A program made the position numbers and the translations under genes. Below, in pieces: positions 1 to 10,800 of a stretch of DNA of 64,000 nt (positions within the stretch are counted from its first letter, which is position 1; the number at the start of each line of letters is the position of its first letter). Location of the stretch: contig NZ_JACFQG010000001.1 of assembly GCF_016101585.1 (NCBI RefSeq), forward strand, positions 558,001-622,000. The letters are read 5' to 3'. This DNA comes from Bifidobacterium polysaccharolyticum (GTDB lineage Bacteria > Actinomycetota > Actinomycetes > Actinomycetales > Bifidobacteriaceae). The notes under the pieces were generated by a model. The model was not told the origin of the DNA. It was given only the letters and a program-made list of their open reading frames with translations, and did no database searches.

Positions 1-182
1 CGCCGATTAATGGCCATAGTCGTGGCATCGTCGACAAACACCCCAGTATCTGACCACTCGAAACGTATGAGCGCATCCGTAAGAATGCCTATTCTCCATC
101 GGTCGCCCTGCACAACTGAACCTTCGCACATCCGAGGATGCGCCCCCATGCTCTCCAACGAGAACAAGCGAGAATCAACCAT
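1..182 (-). CDS. GH31 family alpha-glycosidase, 5' part only (runs off the window)
   Basis: The first 60 codons of an open frame that leaves the window at base 1. The ATG at 182 follows GGGAG at an 8-base gap. The predicted N-terminus contains GDRWRIGILTDALIRFEW and then GVFVDDATTMAINR, which resembles the N-terminal beta-sandwich of GH31 alpha-glucosidases and alpha-xylosidases, where the protein describes 'r.tvLTp.liRlE.s.dG.feD..T..v.nR'. Catalytic residues lie outside the window, so substrate cannot be told. It is transcribed in the same direction as the mannosidase operon but lies beyond a strong hairpin, so it may have its own promoter or depend on read-through. The family call rests on a short stretch only. 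Confidence 0.6.
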   Translation of the reverse strand, partial: MVDSRLFSLESMGAHPRMCEGSVVQGDRWRIGILTDALIRFEWSDTGVFVDDATTMAINR

Positions 183-212
183 CCGTGTATCTCCCTTTGT
201 TTACTTGCTTCA

Positions 213-250
213 AGTGGGGATCCTTCGTTCGTTCTCGAAGGATCCCCACT
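213..250. terminator. Perfect 15-bp hairpin after the beta-mannosidase gene
   Basis: Arms AGTGGGGATCCTTCG (213-227) and CGAAGGATCCCCACT (236-250) pair perfectly around an 8-base loop. It lies 19 bases past the stop of the GH5-like gene and 30 bases before the GH31 start. Neither side has a clear T-run, so it may be a weak or Rho-assisted terminator, or a stem that protects the 3' end of the operon mRNA. Confidence 0.6.
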
Positions 251-269
251 GTCGCGCTCCGAGTTAGAT

Positions 270-1538
270 TCAATCCGATCGGGCTACATTGCTGTACACA
301 TTCCCTGTACGAAGCTCAACTGGCAGGCATTCACGTATGCCCCTTGCATTCAGGCTCTGCTCGTCATGCACACAGGCAGATGTGACCACTGCAGGATGCT
401 CTCCTGAGCGCGACAACTGCATCCAAGCTTCGAACACAGAGCCTCCAGGAGCCAAGGAGCCCCGCGACAGCGGCAATCCCTGCTCGTCCACATCGACTAT
501 TACAGCGACCTGTCTATCGACAACCATGGGCAAGGGCTCAGCCACTATCTGAGAAAAGGCTTTGCCGACCTCCGTTAGATTCCCTTTTAGATCAAACAGA
601 CCCAGGTGATGCTCCAATTCCGGGAAGTCAACAAAACGCCCATCGACATCGTGGGAACACCACCAGGTAATACCGTAGAGATCGCTGCAACGCAGCATCC
701 TCTGGATTGAGCGACTGCAGAAAACCCCAGATTCACTACTGGTTATGACATTATTCGGAGCCCCAATCTCTTGGACCCATACCGGCCGATGATCATGACG
801 TGCGAATGCTTTGGACAATTCGACAAGGTATTCAGCATGACCAACACTTTCGACGCTCAGAGCACCGTAATGCTGGGCAGTTCCGTTGAAGACCCACGAA
901 TGGATAGCTGTCACATCTCCCAGATTCGCTGCCTGGCCGGGAGTAAATGGATGACCGTCGGCATACCAGACCTCATCATTTTCACTGTGCAGAAGCACTC
1001 TCCCATCGTGGTGGGCACGTTCCTGCAAGGGCAGCAGCAAGGCGCGAAGCCAGGCATCGGCCTGCGCCTTTGTCAGTGGCATTGGCGAAGGATGCGTCAT
1101 ACTCGCGAACTGGTTGCATTCATTGCCTAGAGTCAATCCGGCAAAGCCTTGAACATCAGCCATAGCGTCATAGATGGCCATAACCAGCTGGCTCTGAGCC
1201 TGTACAGCTTCAGCATCGACAAACATATTGCGAGAATGCCAAGAGCGCAGCCAAGATGGAAGAAAATCAAAACTGGACAAGTGCCCCTGAAGCACATCTA
1301 CATAACAGTCCAAACCTGCTTCCGCTGCCAGTTCCCCCATATGCCGTAAGTCATCCAGCGCTTGAGGATTGATATAGTTTCTGTTCGGTTGCAGGATAGG
1401 CCATAGAGGGAAGATCCTTACATGGTCCACCCTAATCGAGGCTATCTGTTCCAGATCTTCTCTGATACGTCCCCAATCAGGATGAAGCCATGTATAGAAC
1501 CAACCGGCGGATGGTGTGTAATTAACGCCGTATTTCAT
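270..1538 (-). CDS. GH5_18-like exo-beta-mannosidase (Man-beta-1,4-GlcNAc type)
   Basis: A 422-residue TIM-barrel glycosidase with no signal peptide, so cytoplasmic. The N-terminus MKYGVNYTPSAGWFYTW and the catalytic pair in LGNECNQF (acid/base Glu after Asn) and WVQEIGAP (nucleophile Glu) fit GH5. Bifidobacterial GH5_18 enzymes of this length cleave the beta-mannosyl bond of the N-glycan core, and that is the likely role here given two GH38 alpha-mannosidases and a CUT1 transporter in the same operon. The start at 1538 was chosen over 1640 because the longer form adds a serine-run leader unlike the family and would overlap the permease gene by 86 bases; the chosen start leaves a 16-base gap. 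Endo-mannanase activity is the main alternative. Confidence 0.75.
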   Translation of the reverse strand: MKYGVNYTPSAGWFYTWLHPDWGRIREDLEQIASIRVDHVRIFPLWPILQPNRNYINPQALDDLRHMGELAAEAGLDCYVDVLQGHLSSFDFLPSWLRSWHSRNMFVDAEAVQAQSQLVMAIYDAMADVQGFAGLTLGNECNQFASMTHPSPMPLTKAQADAWLRALLLPLQERAHHDGRVLLHSENDEVWYADGHPFTPGQAANLGDVTAIHSWVFNGTAQHYGALSVESVGHAEYLVELSKAFARHDHRPVWVQEIGAPNNVITSSESGVFCSRSIQRMLRCSDLYGITWWCSHDVDGRFVDFPELEHHLGLFDLKGNLTEVGKAFSQIVAEPLPMVVDRQVAVIVDVDEQGLPLSRGSLAPGGSVFEAWMQLSRSGEHPAVVTSACVHDEQSLNARGIRECLPVELRTGNVYSNVARSD

Positions 1539-1554
1539 GAGTATCTGTATTCCG

Positions 1555-2388
1555 TTATTCCTTAACTCCGCCGACTTCCAGTCCGTGGAAAATATAGCGC
1601 TGGAAGACGAAGAAGAAGATGAGAATAGGCACCAAGGCAATGACAGTCCCTGCGGCTACCAATCTGGGATCCGAGACAAATGTTCCCTGCAAACGAGACA
1701 TCCCCAGTGTCAAAGTGTAGTGACTGTCGTCTGTCAGAACAATCAGAGGCCAGAGGAAGTCATTCCACGAACCCATGAATGAGAAGATAGCCACTAGAGC
1801 CATGGTCCCCTTGACCTGCGGCGCACAAATCATGGTGAATCTTTGCCAAACGCTAGCGCCATCCATTTCCGCGGCCTCAATCAGATCTCGAGGTATCGCA
1901 CGAAATGCATTAACGAACAGCAGGATGTTCATCGCGCTTACAATGCCGGGCAAGGCGACACCTATCAAGTTGTTCTGTAAGTTCAAAGAACGGATGATCA
2001 GGAACTGCGTAATCATAACTGTTTCTCCAGGAATCAGCATGGAGAGGAACAGAATTCCTACTACGATCCGCTTGCCTTTGAACTTGAGCAAAGCAATGGC
2101 ATAGCCGGCCATAGTACCGCTGATGACATTGCCGACAATATTGATAGCAGCCACGACCAGTGTGTTTAAGGCATAGCCAACTATAGGCAGACGCTTGAAG
2201 ACTCCGCTGAAGTTACTGACCGTAGGGTCACGAGGCCAGAAGTATGGCGGAACTGCGTACATATCATCCTTAGGCCCCTTGAAAGCCAAGGATATCTGCC
2301 ATAGCAGCGGGCAGGCAAGGAAAAGGAAGAGCAGGACCAAGACGGCATACTTCACAACTTTGCCCACTGTTATATGCTTACTCGTCAT
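1555..2388 (-). CDS. Carbohydrate ABC transporter permease, MalG type (CUT1)
   Basis: 277 residues with about six membrane segments, the first at residues 10-32. The EAA-loop sequence EAAEMDGASVWQRFTMICAP near residue 175 is the site that docks the ATPase. It forms a heterodimer with the permease encoded just upstream; its start overlaps that gene's 3' end by 11 bases, which implies translational coupling. No ATPase gene is in the operon, so a shared MsmK/MalK-type ATPase elsewhere in the genome probably powers the transporter, as is common for CUT1 systems in bifidobacteria. Confidence 0.9.
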   Translation of the reverse strand: MTSKHITVGKVVKYAVLVLLFLFLACPLLWQISLAFKGPKDDMYAVPPYFWPRDPTVSNFSGVFKRLPIVGYALNTLVVAAINIVGNVISGTMAGYAIALLKFKGKRIVVGILFLSMLIPGETVMITQFLIIRSLNLQNNLIGVALPGIVSAMNILLFVNAFRAIPRDLIEAAEMDGASVWQRFTMICAPQVKGTMALVAIFSFMGSWNDFLWPLIVLTDDSHYTLTLGMSRLQGTFVSDPRLVAAGTVIALVPILIFFFVFQRYIFHGLEVGGVKE

Positions 2389-3352
2389 CAGAGGACCTCG
2401 ATTCCAGGAACCATTCGAAGAGAATCAGAGCACCGAGCACAAAGAACATAACCAGACCCAATGCCCCGGCATATCCGGTTCGGGCATTGATGCCAGTGCC
2501 TTCGTTCTTGATTAGCATTGTCATCGTTATGTCAGCTCCGCCGATTCCACCGCTGCCGTTGGTCAACATGTAAATCTCACCAAAGACTCTGAAAGCTGAC
2601 ATAGAAGACAGCAGGGAGATCAGAATCATAGTCCAGGTGCATCCAGGTAGGGTTACATGGATGAATTGACGAATTGCGCCTGCTCCATCGATTTGTGCAG
2701 CCTCATACAAGACCGGATCAATATTGGCGATAGTCGTCAAATAGATAATCATGTAGTAGCCCAGACCGGTCCATATGGTTATAGTCATGGCGCTGAACAA
2801 GAGCAACCAGCGATCAGTGAGAAATGGAATGGGCTTGCTTATCCAGTGCAAGGCACGGAACAGACCGTTGACCAGACCCTTGGAATCCAGCAGGTTGGTC
2901 CATATCAATCCAACCACCACACTGGACATGATTACCGGGACATAGAACGATGTTCTAAAGAATCCCATTATTCTGGTTCTTTCGGCCACCAACGCCGCAA
3001 GAATCAACGGCAGGATAATCATGAAGGGCACAACGCAGACGACATACAGCGATGAGTTTGTCATTGCCGTTCTGAAATGCGGATCATGGAACATATCGGT
3101 GAAATTCTGGAATCCGATGAATTTTCCAGGACGCAACAAGGTCGAATCCGTGAAGGACAAGCGGATTGTGTTCAGGAACGGCAACAAGGAAAAGACCAGA
3201 ATCCACAAAATCGGGATAGTCACGAAGAGCCATGGAGCAACACGACCGCTCCTGTTGGCCCCCAAAGGATGCACATAGGTGCCGTCAGGGTTAAGGCGCC
3301 GGGCGCCGGCGGAACCGGCGCCCTTACGCTGTCTATGAGACAACTGGACCAT
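2378..3352 (-). CDS. Carbohydrate ABC transporter permease, MalF type (CUT1)
   Basis: 324 residues; a basic cytoplasmic N-terminus of about 35 residues is followed by membrane segments beginning GRVAPWLFVTIPILWILVF. The EAA loop reads YEAAQIDGAGAIRQFIHVTLP. It is the partner of the MalG-type permease downstream (11-base overlap). Its ATG shares a base with the stop codon of the binding-protein gene upstream. Substrate specificity cannot be read from the permease itself; context points to mannose-containing oligosaccharides. Confidence 0.9.
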   Translation of the reverse strand: MVQLSHRQRKGAGSAGARRLNPDGTYVHPLGANRSGRVAPWLFVTIPILWILVFSLLPFLNTIRLSFTDSTLLRPGKFIGFQNFTDMFHDPHFRTAMTNSSLYVVCVVPFMIILPLILAALVAERTRIMGFFRTSFYVPVIMSSVVVGLIWTNLLDSKGLVNGLFRALHWISKPIPFLTDRWLLLFSAMTITIWTGLGYYMIIYLTTIANIDPVLYEAAQIDGAGAIRQFIHVTLPGCTWTMILISLLSSMSAFRVFGEIYMLTNGSGGIGGADITMTMLIKNEGTGINARTGYAGALGLVMFFVLGALILFEWFLESRSSDDE

Positions 3353-4617
3353 TACTTCAACCTGCCGTTGGCGTATTCAACAACATTATCCAGTGCCTGC
3401 TTGGGAGTCACCTTGCCCTGCAGGGCCTGAACAATCTGCTCCTGAAGTCTGGTGCCGTCTACTGCAGTAAACTGCGGAGGACCCCATATACGTCCTTCAC
3501 GCACCTGCTTGGCGACCATCCTCATGCCTACAGCATTCATATCGTCACCAGATGGGTTGAAGAATGGATCGTCAATGGTGCCCTTAGAGGATGGGAAGAC
3601 ATTGGCTTTCTTATCGAAGGTCAGCTGGTTCTTGGAGTTGGTCACGAATTTGGCCAGTTTCAGCGCCATATCCTTATGCTTGGAATTGGCATTGACGGTC
3701 ATCATTTCCAACATCATGTTCGGATGGGTGTTGGCTACCATGTTGGTAATGCCCATATGTTCAAAAACATTGGGGGCATTCTTTTTCATATCGTCAATGC
3801 TGTATAGGCTGCCATTGAGGAAAACCTGTGATCCTGAGTTGAAGCTCTTTGACTCGCCGCTATTGGAGGTGTTCAGCATCTCGTCAGTAAAGGCCTTGGC
3901 CTTATACATGTCCACATAATGCTGGACAAAGGCCACACCCTTAGGATCATTAAAGGTGAACTTGGTGTGATCCTTGTTCATCAGCGGGACGCCGTACATG
4001 CCGAAATCCTGGATGCTGGGGATACCGGTGGTCATAGCATACTTGCCGCCACACTTCGGTCCGAAGATTTCCGCATTGGCAAACATCTCATCCTGAGTCT
4101 TTGGCACTTTGAGTCCGCACTCATCGAGCAAGGCCTTGTTATAGAGGGTAGGGCCTGTATTCAGGTACCAAGGCAGTCCATAGGTGCCCTCCTCCAGATG
4201 CGGACCTTTGAAAGTGGCCGATTGCCATGCAGCATCAAGATATTGATCCTTGGCTTTCGGCTCCTCCTTGGCAATGTTGAGCAGCGCTCCAGCACTAGCC
4301 AAGGTATACGCAGGCTCAGGCCCCATATCAATTACATCGGGCAGGGAATTTGCGGCGGCATCGGTTGAGAGTTTGTCCTCATAGTTGTCAGCCGGCTGAT
4401 CTACCCACTTAATGTGGACGCCTTTGTTCTCCTTTTCAAACTGCTTGATCAGATCCTGGAAGTATCCTGTGAACTTGTCGTTTTTGAGGTTCCATGTCTG
4501 GAACTTCAGTTCGATAGGACCAGACCCGGAGGATGCGCTTCCCCCGCATCCTCCGAAGCTCACGACTGCCGCTGCTGAGCACAGCAACGACAGCGCCGTT
4601 TTTATGGTTTTGTTCAT
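3352..4617 (-). CDS. Sugar-binding lipoprotein of the ABC transporter (CUT1 family)
   Basis: 421 residues. The N-terminus MNKTIKTALSLLCSAAAVVS then FGGCGGS is a lipoprotein signal with the lipid-bearing Cys at about residue 24, so the mature protein is tethered outside the membrane. The body is a cluster-B solute-binding fold: FQTWNLKNDKFTGYFQDLIK near the start, and GLPWYLNTGPTLYNKALL, typical of oligosaccharide binders. It is the first transporter gene after the two mannosidase genes, 21 bases from the nearer one. It likely captures the glycan that the operon's hydrolases digest. Confidence 0.9.
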   Translation of the reverse strand: MNKTIKTALSLLCSAAAVVSFGGCGGSASSGSGPIELKFQTWNLKNDKFTGYFQDLIKQFEKENKGVHIKWVDQPADNYEDKLSTDAAANSLPDVIDMGPEPAYTLASAGALLNIAKEEPKAKDQYLDAAWQSATFKGPHLEEGTYGLPWYLNTGPTLYNKALLDECGLKVPKTQDEMFANAEIFGPKCGGKYAMTTGIPSIQDFGMYGVPLMNKDHTKFTFNDPKGVAFVQHYVDMYKAKAFTDEMLNTSNSGESKSFNSGSQVFLNGSLYSIDDMKKNAPNVFEHMGITNMVANTHPNMMLEMMTVNANSKHKDMALKLAKFVTNSKNQLTFDKKANVFPSSKGTIDDPFFNPSGDDMNAVGMRMVAKQVREGRIWGPPQFTAVDGTRLQEQIVQALQGKVTPKQALDNVVEYANGRLK

Positions 4618-4638
4618 TGTGATTTCTCCTTTACTAAT

Positions 4639-7600
4639 TCATCCTTGAATTCCGGCTTTAGAAAGCCGAAGAGTAGCAATCTGGAAAGGTCCCAGATCAA
4701 GCCGAGCCCCCTCAGCAGCCCCCGGCTGTTTGAGAGCATCAGGCTCACCCTGATAGTGGCGGTCCCGCTCCAGCAAGTCGGTCTCATAGACCTGTGCCCC
4801 CACCATGGGCCCATTCACTGCAAGCGATGCAGATGCCGGTTGGCCTTTGGCCTCGTAGATACGCACTATCAAATCACCTGAGCCATCGTCAGCCATCTTG
4901 ATCCAATCGACGACAGGCAAGCCCTGCACATTTTGCAGACCAATCAAGGGCTCCATATCAGGCACATCCTTCAACACTGGTGCATTGATTTCCGCAGCTG
5001 CAGCCAAGGTCGAATCCAGATCAGGACCAGGCACCAGAGCCCAATCAAACTCATGGTGGCCCAGATCTGCATGCGGGTCTGGTGCTTTTGGAGCACCTAC
5101 CAAGGTCAGGCGTACCTGAGTGCCGACTTCCGGACCATTCTCTGGTCCATATATGGCGGACACATCGGATCCATAAGTCGACCCATTGACGATGCCAACG
5201 CCAAATTCTTCATTAGCTATGCGGACGAAACGATGCGTGCAACTCTCGAAACGTGCCTCATCACCCTCGGTATTCTTCACGATAGGACGTTCGATAAGGC
5301 CGAATTGTGTTTCATACTGGGCACGGTCTGCTCTGACAGCAAGCGGAAGAGCAACCTTGAGCAGCTTTTCCGGCACGAGCCAATCAACGTCAGCATGAAA
5401 ATCAAGCTGTCTCAAACCTGGACGCAAACTGATGCTGGTTCGAATATTGCTGGCGCGGTATTTGTTGATCACATGGACGTGAACAGTACCGTCCTCGTCA
5501 GTCTTCACATCTTCGATTTGGCCTTGATCCAAATCAGAAACAGCCAAGAATGCATCGCGCTCTACATCCCAAGCATCAAAGACGCCAGGCTCATCTTTGA
5601 GTACCTGATAAAGCCCACAGGATTGGCCAGGTGCCACTATTTCTCTGCCGGTTGCCAGATCGCATATGGATGTCACTGCTCCAGATTGAGCAATGACAAC
5701 GCGCAAAAGGCTGTTGTCCAGAATCAACTCGCTGTTTGCATTATGAGATACAGCGACGGCTGAAGCATTCCTGACTATTCCCTTTGCATTAACCGGACTC
5801 CAGGATGCCTGTCCCGATTCAGCTCGTCCGACCTGCATGATTCGCGCCTCAGGCCAAATTCTGGTCTTAGTAGATGCTTCGACCGCACGCAAGGCTTCGG
5901 CGGTCAACTCCCGCAGCCGGGCTATACCTTCTGCATACTCCTTGCGAGCCACGCGGTATATCCAGGCGATGCCAGATCCAGGCAAAATGTCATGGAACTG
6001 ATTGAGAAGCAAGGTCTTCCAAATTCTGTCAAGCTCTTCTCGCGGATAAACATATTCCTCATTGACCAATTCGGCATAGGCACAACAATATTCCGCCATG
6101 CGCAGCCATGATTCCTCTTTGCGACAACCACGTTTCATGTCCTGCTGGGAGGTCAACGTCTTGCGATGGAGCTCGAGATACAACTCGCCTTTCCAAGTGG
6201 GCATCTCACTGCCAGCCTGGTCAGCCATATCGTGATAAGCCACGTCAAAGAAATGATCTGGATTGTCATATTCCACCCGAGGAAGGCCTTCGAAGCTACG
6301 AAGACGCGCAGCCCTCATGGTCATCTCTCTTGTTGGTCCACCACCGCCGTCTCCATAGCCGAACAGCAGAATCCCGTGATCCGACAGATCCTTATCCTTA
6401 AAATTCTGTTCCGCATAGTGCAGGTCCTTGGGGGACATGTCGGAATCGTACTTATCTGCTGGAGGGAAATGGGTGAAAATCCTGGAACCGTCAATCCCTT
6501 CCCACATAAACGAATGATGCGGCAATCGGGTCGTATCATTCCAACAGAGTTTTTGCGTCAGGAACCAACGTGCTCCCGACCGGCGAGCGATTTGGGGCCA
6601 TGAACCTGAGTATCCAAAACTGTCCGGCAGCCAAACCCCATGGGTTTCAACACCGAACTTCTGCTTAAAATACCGTTGCCCATAAGAAAGCTGACGAATC
6701 AGCGACTCGCCTGAGGGAACCATTCCATCCGACTCGACCCACATGCCTCCTACAGGAATAAACCTTCCCTCCTGTACGTAGCGCTGCACACGTTTGAACA
6801 AATCCGGGTGCCGTTCCTCGAGCCAGGCATACTGCTGGGCAGAACTCATGACGTAGCAGAACTTTGGATCGTTATCCAGGAGGGTCAGCACATTGGCGAT
6901 TGTCCGTCCTACCTTGCGTTTGGTCTCACGCACAGGCCAAAGCCAAGCTGAATCGATGTGAGCATGCCCCATGGCGGATAGCTGCAAAGCAGAAGGTGCA
7001 GAGGGTTTATTCATCACCGCTTCCAGCGTTTCACGCGCAGCAGGCAGGGTGGCTCTCACAGTCTCTTCATCAGCTCCATCAAAGATGTTCATGGAACGCT
7101 GTAGCGCCTTGGCCAGCTTCCAATACCGTGGCGAACCGGCATCCAACTGTTCTACAGCGCCGCTGACGATGTCGAGGTCTATCCAGTATTCATGGACTTC
7201 GTGATCATATTCGGCGATTTGCACCGATTCAAAGACGTAACGCTCATCCGCCTTGCCCGTGGGGGCATCGCCAAGACTCGTAACCGTGAAAGACGGGACG
7301 TTAGGATTGTATGCCGCTTCAACGTAGACAGTGAAGGCTCCGTCATGATCAACGACTTGGTCCGCCTTGCCTTGATCATCAACCAATGGAATCCAGTAGT
7401 TACGTGGATGGATGGCCTTGATTACCGAGCCATCAGGCCGATACACCATTCCTTCGATGTGTCCGCCAACTGGCCAATCCAGCCAACCCAGATTGAAAAG
7501 CAGTTCGATCGGGTGTCCATTGCCTGAGTTGCGAGGCAATTGGCCAGTCACTTTCATCCACGTCGTCCCCCATGTGGTGCCCCATGGCTCACCGACGGCA

Positions 7601-7785
7601 AGAGGGGTGAATGCCACACCCCCATGCCGTGCTTCATCAAGGAAGGTTGACGGATTCACCGGTTCCCCCGTATAACGAACAGCCTGTACATCGCACTGGG
7701 CGAGCACATGGTGGATATGAGGGCGTACCCGCTCATTCATGACCCGCTTGCAGCGATCAACCTCACGCTGTACTTTAAGCAACAT
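4639..7785 (-). CDS. Alpha-mannosidase, GH38 (second copy)
   Basis: 1,048 residues, no signal peptide. Zinc-site motif GHAHIDSAWLWPVRETKRK near residue 272, nucleophile Asp in WLPDSFGYSGSWPQI near 383, and NQFHDILPGSGI further on mark GH38. GH38 enzymes remove alpha-1,2, -1,3 and -1,6 mannose by a retaining mechanism. The ATG at 7785 is preferred to the TTG two codons earlier because AAGGG lies 9 bases before it. It is a clear paralogue of the gene 24-30 bases upstream; conserved blocks include the pre-barrel motif GTTWGTTWM and the segment MPTWKGELYLELHRKTLTSQ. The two enzymes may split linkage types between them. Confidence 0.93.
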   Translation of the reverse strand: MLLKVQREVDRCKRVMNERVRPHIHHVLAQCDVQAVRYTGEPVNPSTFLDEARHGGVAFTPLAVGEPWGTTWGTTWMKVTGQLPRNSGNGHPIELLFNLGWLDWPVGGHIEGMVYRPDGSVIKAIHPRNYWIPLVDDQGKADQVVDHDGAFTVYVEAAYNPNVPSFTVTSLGDAPTGKADERYVFESVQIAEYDHEVHEYWIDLDIVSGAVEQLDAGSPRYWKLAKALQRSMNIFDGADEETVRATLPAARETLEAVMNKPSAPSALQLSAMGHAHIDSAWLWPVRETKRKVGRTIANVLTLLDNDPKFCYVMSSAQQYAWLEERHPDLFKRVQRYVQEGRFIPVGGMWVESDGMVPSGESLIRQLSYGQRYFKQKFGVETHGVWLPDSFGYSGSWPQIARRSGARWFLTQKLCWNDTTRLPHHSFMWEGIDGSRIFTHFPPADKYDSDMSPKDLHYAEQNFKDKDLSDHGILLFGYGDGGGGPTREMTMRAARLRSFEGLPRVEYDNPDHFFDVAYHDMADQAGSEMPTWKGELYLELHRKTLTSQQDMKRGCRKEESWLRMAEYCCAYAELVNEEYVYPREELDRIWKTLLLNQFHDILPGSGIAWIYRVARKEYAEGIARLRELTAEALRAVEASTKTRIWPEARIMQVGRAESGQASWSPVNAKGIVRNASAVAVSHNANSELILDNSLLRVVIAQSGAVTSICDLATGREIVAPGQSCGLYQVLKDEPGVFDAWDVERDAFLAVSDLDQGQIEDVKTDEDGTVHVHVINKYRASNIRTSISLRPGLRQLDFHADVDWLVPEKLLKVALPLAVRADRAQYETQFGLIERPIVKNTEGDEARFESCTHRFVRIANEEFGVGIVNGSTYGSDVSAIYGPENGPEVGTQVRLTLVGAPKAPDPHADLGHHEFDWALVPGPDLDSTLAAAAEINAPVLKDVPDMEPLIGLQNVQGLPVVDWIKMADDGSGDLIVRIYEAKGQPASASLAVNGPMVGAQVYETDLLERDRHYQGEPDALKQPGAAEGARLDLGPFQIATLRLSKAGIQG

Positions 7786-7815
7786 AATCAATGACCCTTC
7801 ATTGTTCTTTCGATC

Positions 7816-10800
7816 TTATTTGCCGATAATTTGTGGTTGGTGCAGTCTGAGGGTGGTGAATTGGAAGGGCATAAACTCCAGAGAGGCACCTTCAGCATTC
7901 ACCTCACCTTTATCTACCAATCCATGACGCAAATCGTCAGGCAAGGGCGACTCCTCCAAGGAATCGGTCTCTCGTACCGTAGCCCCCTTCAACAACGGTC
8001 CCAGCCTCAGACGACCGCAGGCAGGGGAGGAATCAGGATCATATACACGAATCACCAGATCACCACTGCCATCGTCAGCCATCTTCATCCAGTCAATGAC
8101 TAGCCTTCCGGAGATGGTGTCCAAACTCACCAGAGGCTCTGCGTCAGGCAGACCATCTGGGAAGACAGGAGCATTAAGCCGATAAGCTTGAGCTAAGACA
8201 GCGTTTTGGTCTTCGTTAGGGACCACGGACCAGGCAAACTCATGATGACCTCGGTCAGTGTCCGGATCTGGGAAAACTGGCGCAGAAAGCAGTGTCAGAC
8301 GAACTAAAGTTCCTGCCTCCTTACCATGAGCCGGATCAGCTGGAATAGGTGTGGTATCGCCGCCATAGGTCGAGGCATTTACCACGCCAACGGCTAGATC
8401 GTCATCCCTAACCCGCACAAACCGGTGGGTGCAACTTTCGAATTGCGCCTCTTCAGCCGCATTGTTCTTCTGTATAGGCCGGTCAATGAATCCGTATTGA
8501 CATTCAAACTGGGCATAACGTGCTTGGATAGCCAAGGGAAGATCCACTTTCAGCAACTGCTCATCCTGATGCCAGTCCACGGAAGCGGTGAAGTCCAGCC
8601 TCCTGGCCCCAGGCGACAGGCTGATGCCCGTAGTGATCCGCGTGTCACCGTGGGTTCGGACCACGTCCACCCCGGACTTCTTCGCAGTGATCTGAACAGG
8701 GTCATCCACCGGCATGGCGGTAAGCAGGGCGTCACGTTCCAAATCCCACGCATCCCACATAGTGGGCTCATCCTTGAGCAGTTCGTAGCCACCCATTGTT
8801 GAACCCCTGGGAATCAGCTCTCGTCCGGAAACGACATCCAGCAAGGAGTGGACTGTGCCATCAGTCCCCACAACCGCCTTGATAAGGCCATTGTCGAGAA
8901 TATATCCCTGGTCGTTGGCAGAAACTTGGACCATAGCTGTTGGTCCGCCTGCCTTGGGCACTGACGGTACAGCCCGCCAAGCGTTATTCCCATCAATATC
9001 CATGGGGTTTATTAGCGCAGAAGGTACGCGTTCGATTTCCTTCTGTGCTCTGGTAACGACGCTGGCGGCCTCTTGACCGATTTCTCTCAAGCGATCAATG
9101 TCACGCTGATAATCCTCGCGAGCGAGTCGATGAACCCAAGAGATGGCTGAACCGGGCAGAATGTCGTGGAATTGGTTCAGCAGCAAAGTTCGCCAGATTT
9201 GATCCAGCTCAGCGTGAGGATAGTCATAATTCGCATCAGCCAGGGAAGCATAAGCGCACAGGTACTCCACAGTACGCAGCATTGCTTCTTCCTGCCGGCA
9301 GCCACGCTTCATATCCTGCTGGGAAGTCAGTGTCTTACGATGGAGCTCCAGGTAGAGTTCGCCTTTCCAGACCGGCATCTCTCGACCAGCGCGTTGATGA
9401 ATCTGTTTACAGGATTCACGGAAGAAATCATCCGGAGTCTCATAACGTGCCTTTGCAACACCTTCCACATCACGCAGACGGTCAAACCGACCCAGCATTT
9501 CGCGAGTAGTGCCGCCGCCTCCATCACCATAGCCGCACAGGACTATGGCTCTATCGGAGAAGTCTTTGTCCTGGTAGTTTTCTTCAGAATGATTAAGCTC
9601 CCGGGCAGTCATGCTTGAGGAGTAGGTATCCATCGGTGGAAAGTGAGTGAATATAGGCGTGCCATCGATACCCTGCCAGTCAAAAGTATGATGAGGGAAC
9701 TTTGTAGTGTCATTCCATGAGATCTTTTGCGAAAGGAAATAACGCATGCCAGCACGCCGGGCAATTTGAGGGAACTGGCCCGTATAGCCGAAACTGTCAG
9801 GCTCCCAGACTACATCGGTATCTACGCCTAAATGCTCACGATAGTAGCGTTTTCCATAGCTGAACTGGCGTGTCAATGATTCACCCGCTGGCAACATCCC
9901 ATCAGATTCGACCCACATGCCACCCACAGGAATGAAGCGTCCCTCTTTGACGCGACGCAAAAGGCGAGCAAACAGATCTGGATGATCAGCCTCAAGCCAG
10001 GCATACTGTTGTGGGGAACTCATTACATAGATAAAATCGGGATCTCGCTCCATCAGCGCCAGCATATTAGAGACTGTACGGGCTACCTTTCGGCGAGTTT
10101 CACGCTTGGGCCAAAGCCAGGCCGAATCAATGTGTGAATGACCTACTACTGCATGATCCAAACTGCTTGACACAGCCGGCAGGCTGAGTTCTTCGGCCAG
10201 GGCCGTACGGGCCTGCTGCAGACTAGCTGCATCACCCTCCCGATAGCTGTTCAAGGAAGTCTGCAGGGCCTTACCCAGCCTCCAATAGCGTGGCTGCTTG
10301 GGGTCGCACTCCCGGATGATCTGGCTGACCGCTTCCAGATCCATGGCATAGTTCCACATCTCATAATCGAAATGACAGACATCCAGCTGATTCAGAGCGT
10401 TAGGCTCGTCGGCTCGGCCCGTGGTGCCTTCACCCAAACGAGTCTTAACGAATGGAGGAACTCCGAGTATGAGCGGGTTGCAGGCTGCCTCCAGATAGAG
10501 GGTAAAAGTGCCATCGGACCTGATAAGCGAAGGTTCTTCATCAATGGCTGACCCTTTCCAGTCTCTGCCATCAAGGGGAATCCATTTATTCTTCGGGTTA
10601 ACGGCTTTAATTATGGAACCATCGGGGCGGTAAGCCTCTGCCTCGTAGTGGCTCCCCGGTGAGTCTGGCTGCCACCCAAGGTCCACGATTAGTTCCAACG
10701 GGGTTTCATCGCGGTGATCCTGGTCAATGCTTCCTGAAATTTCCATCCAAGTGGTCCCCCAGGTGGTCCCCCAGGATTCGCCTACGGCCATGTGCTCAAA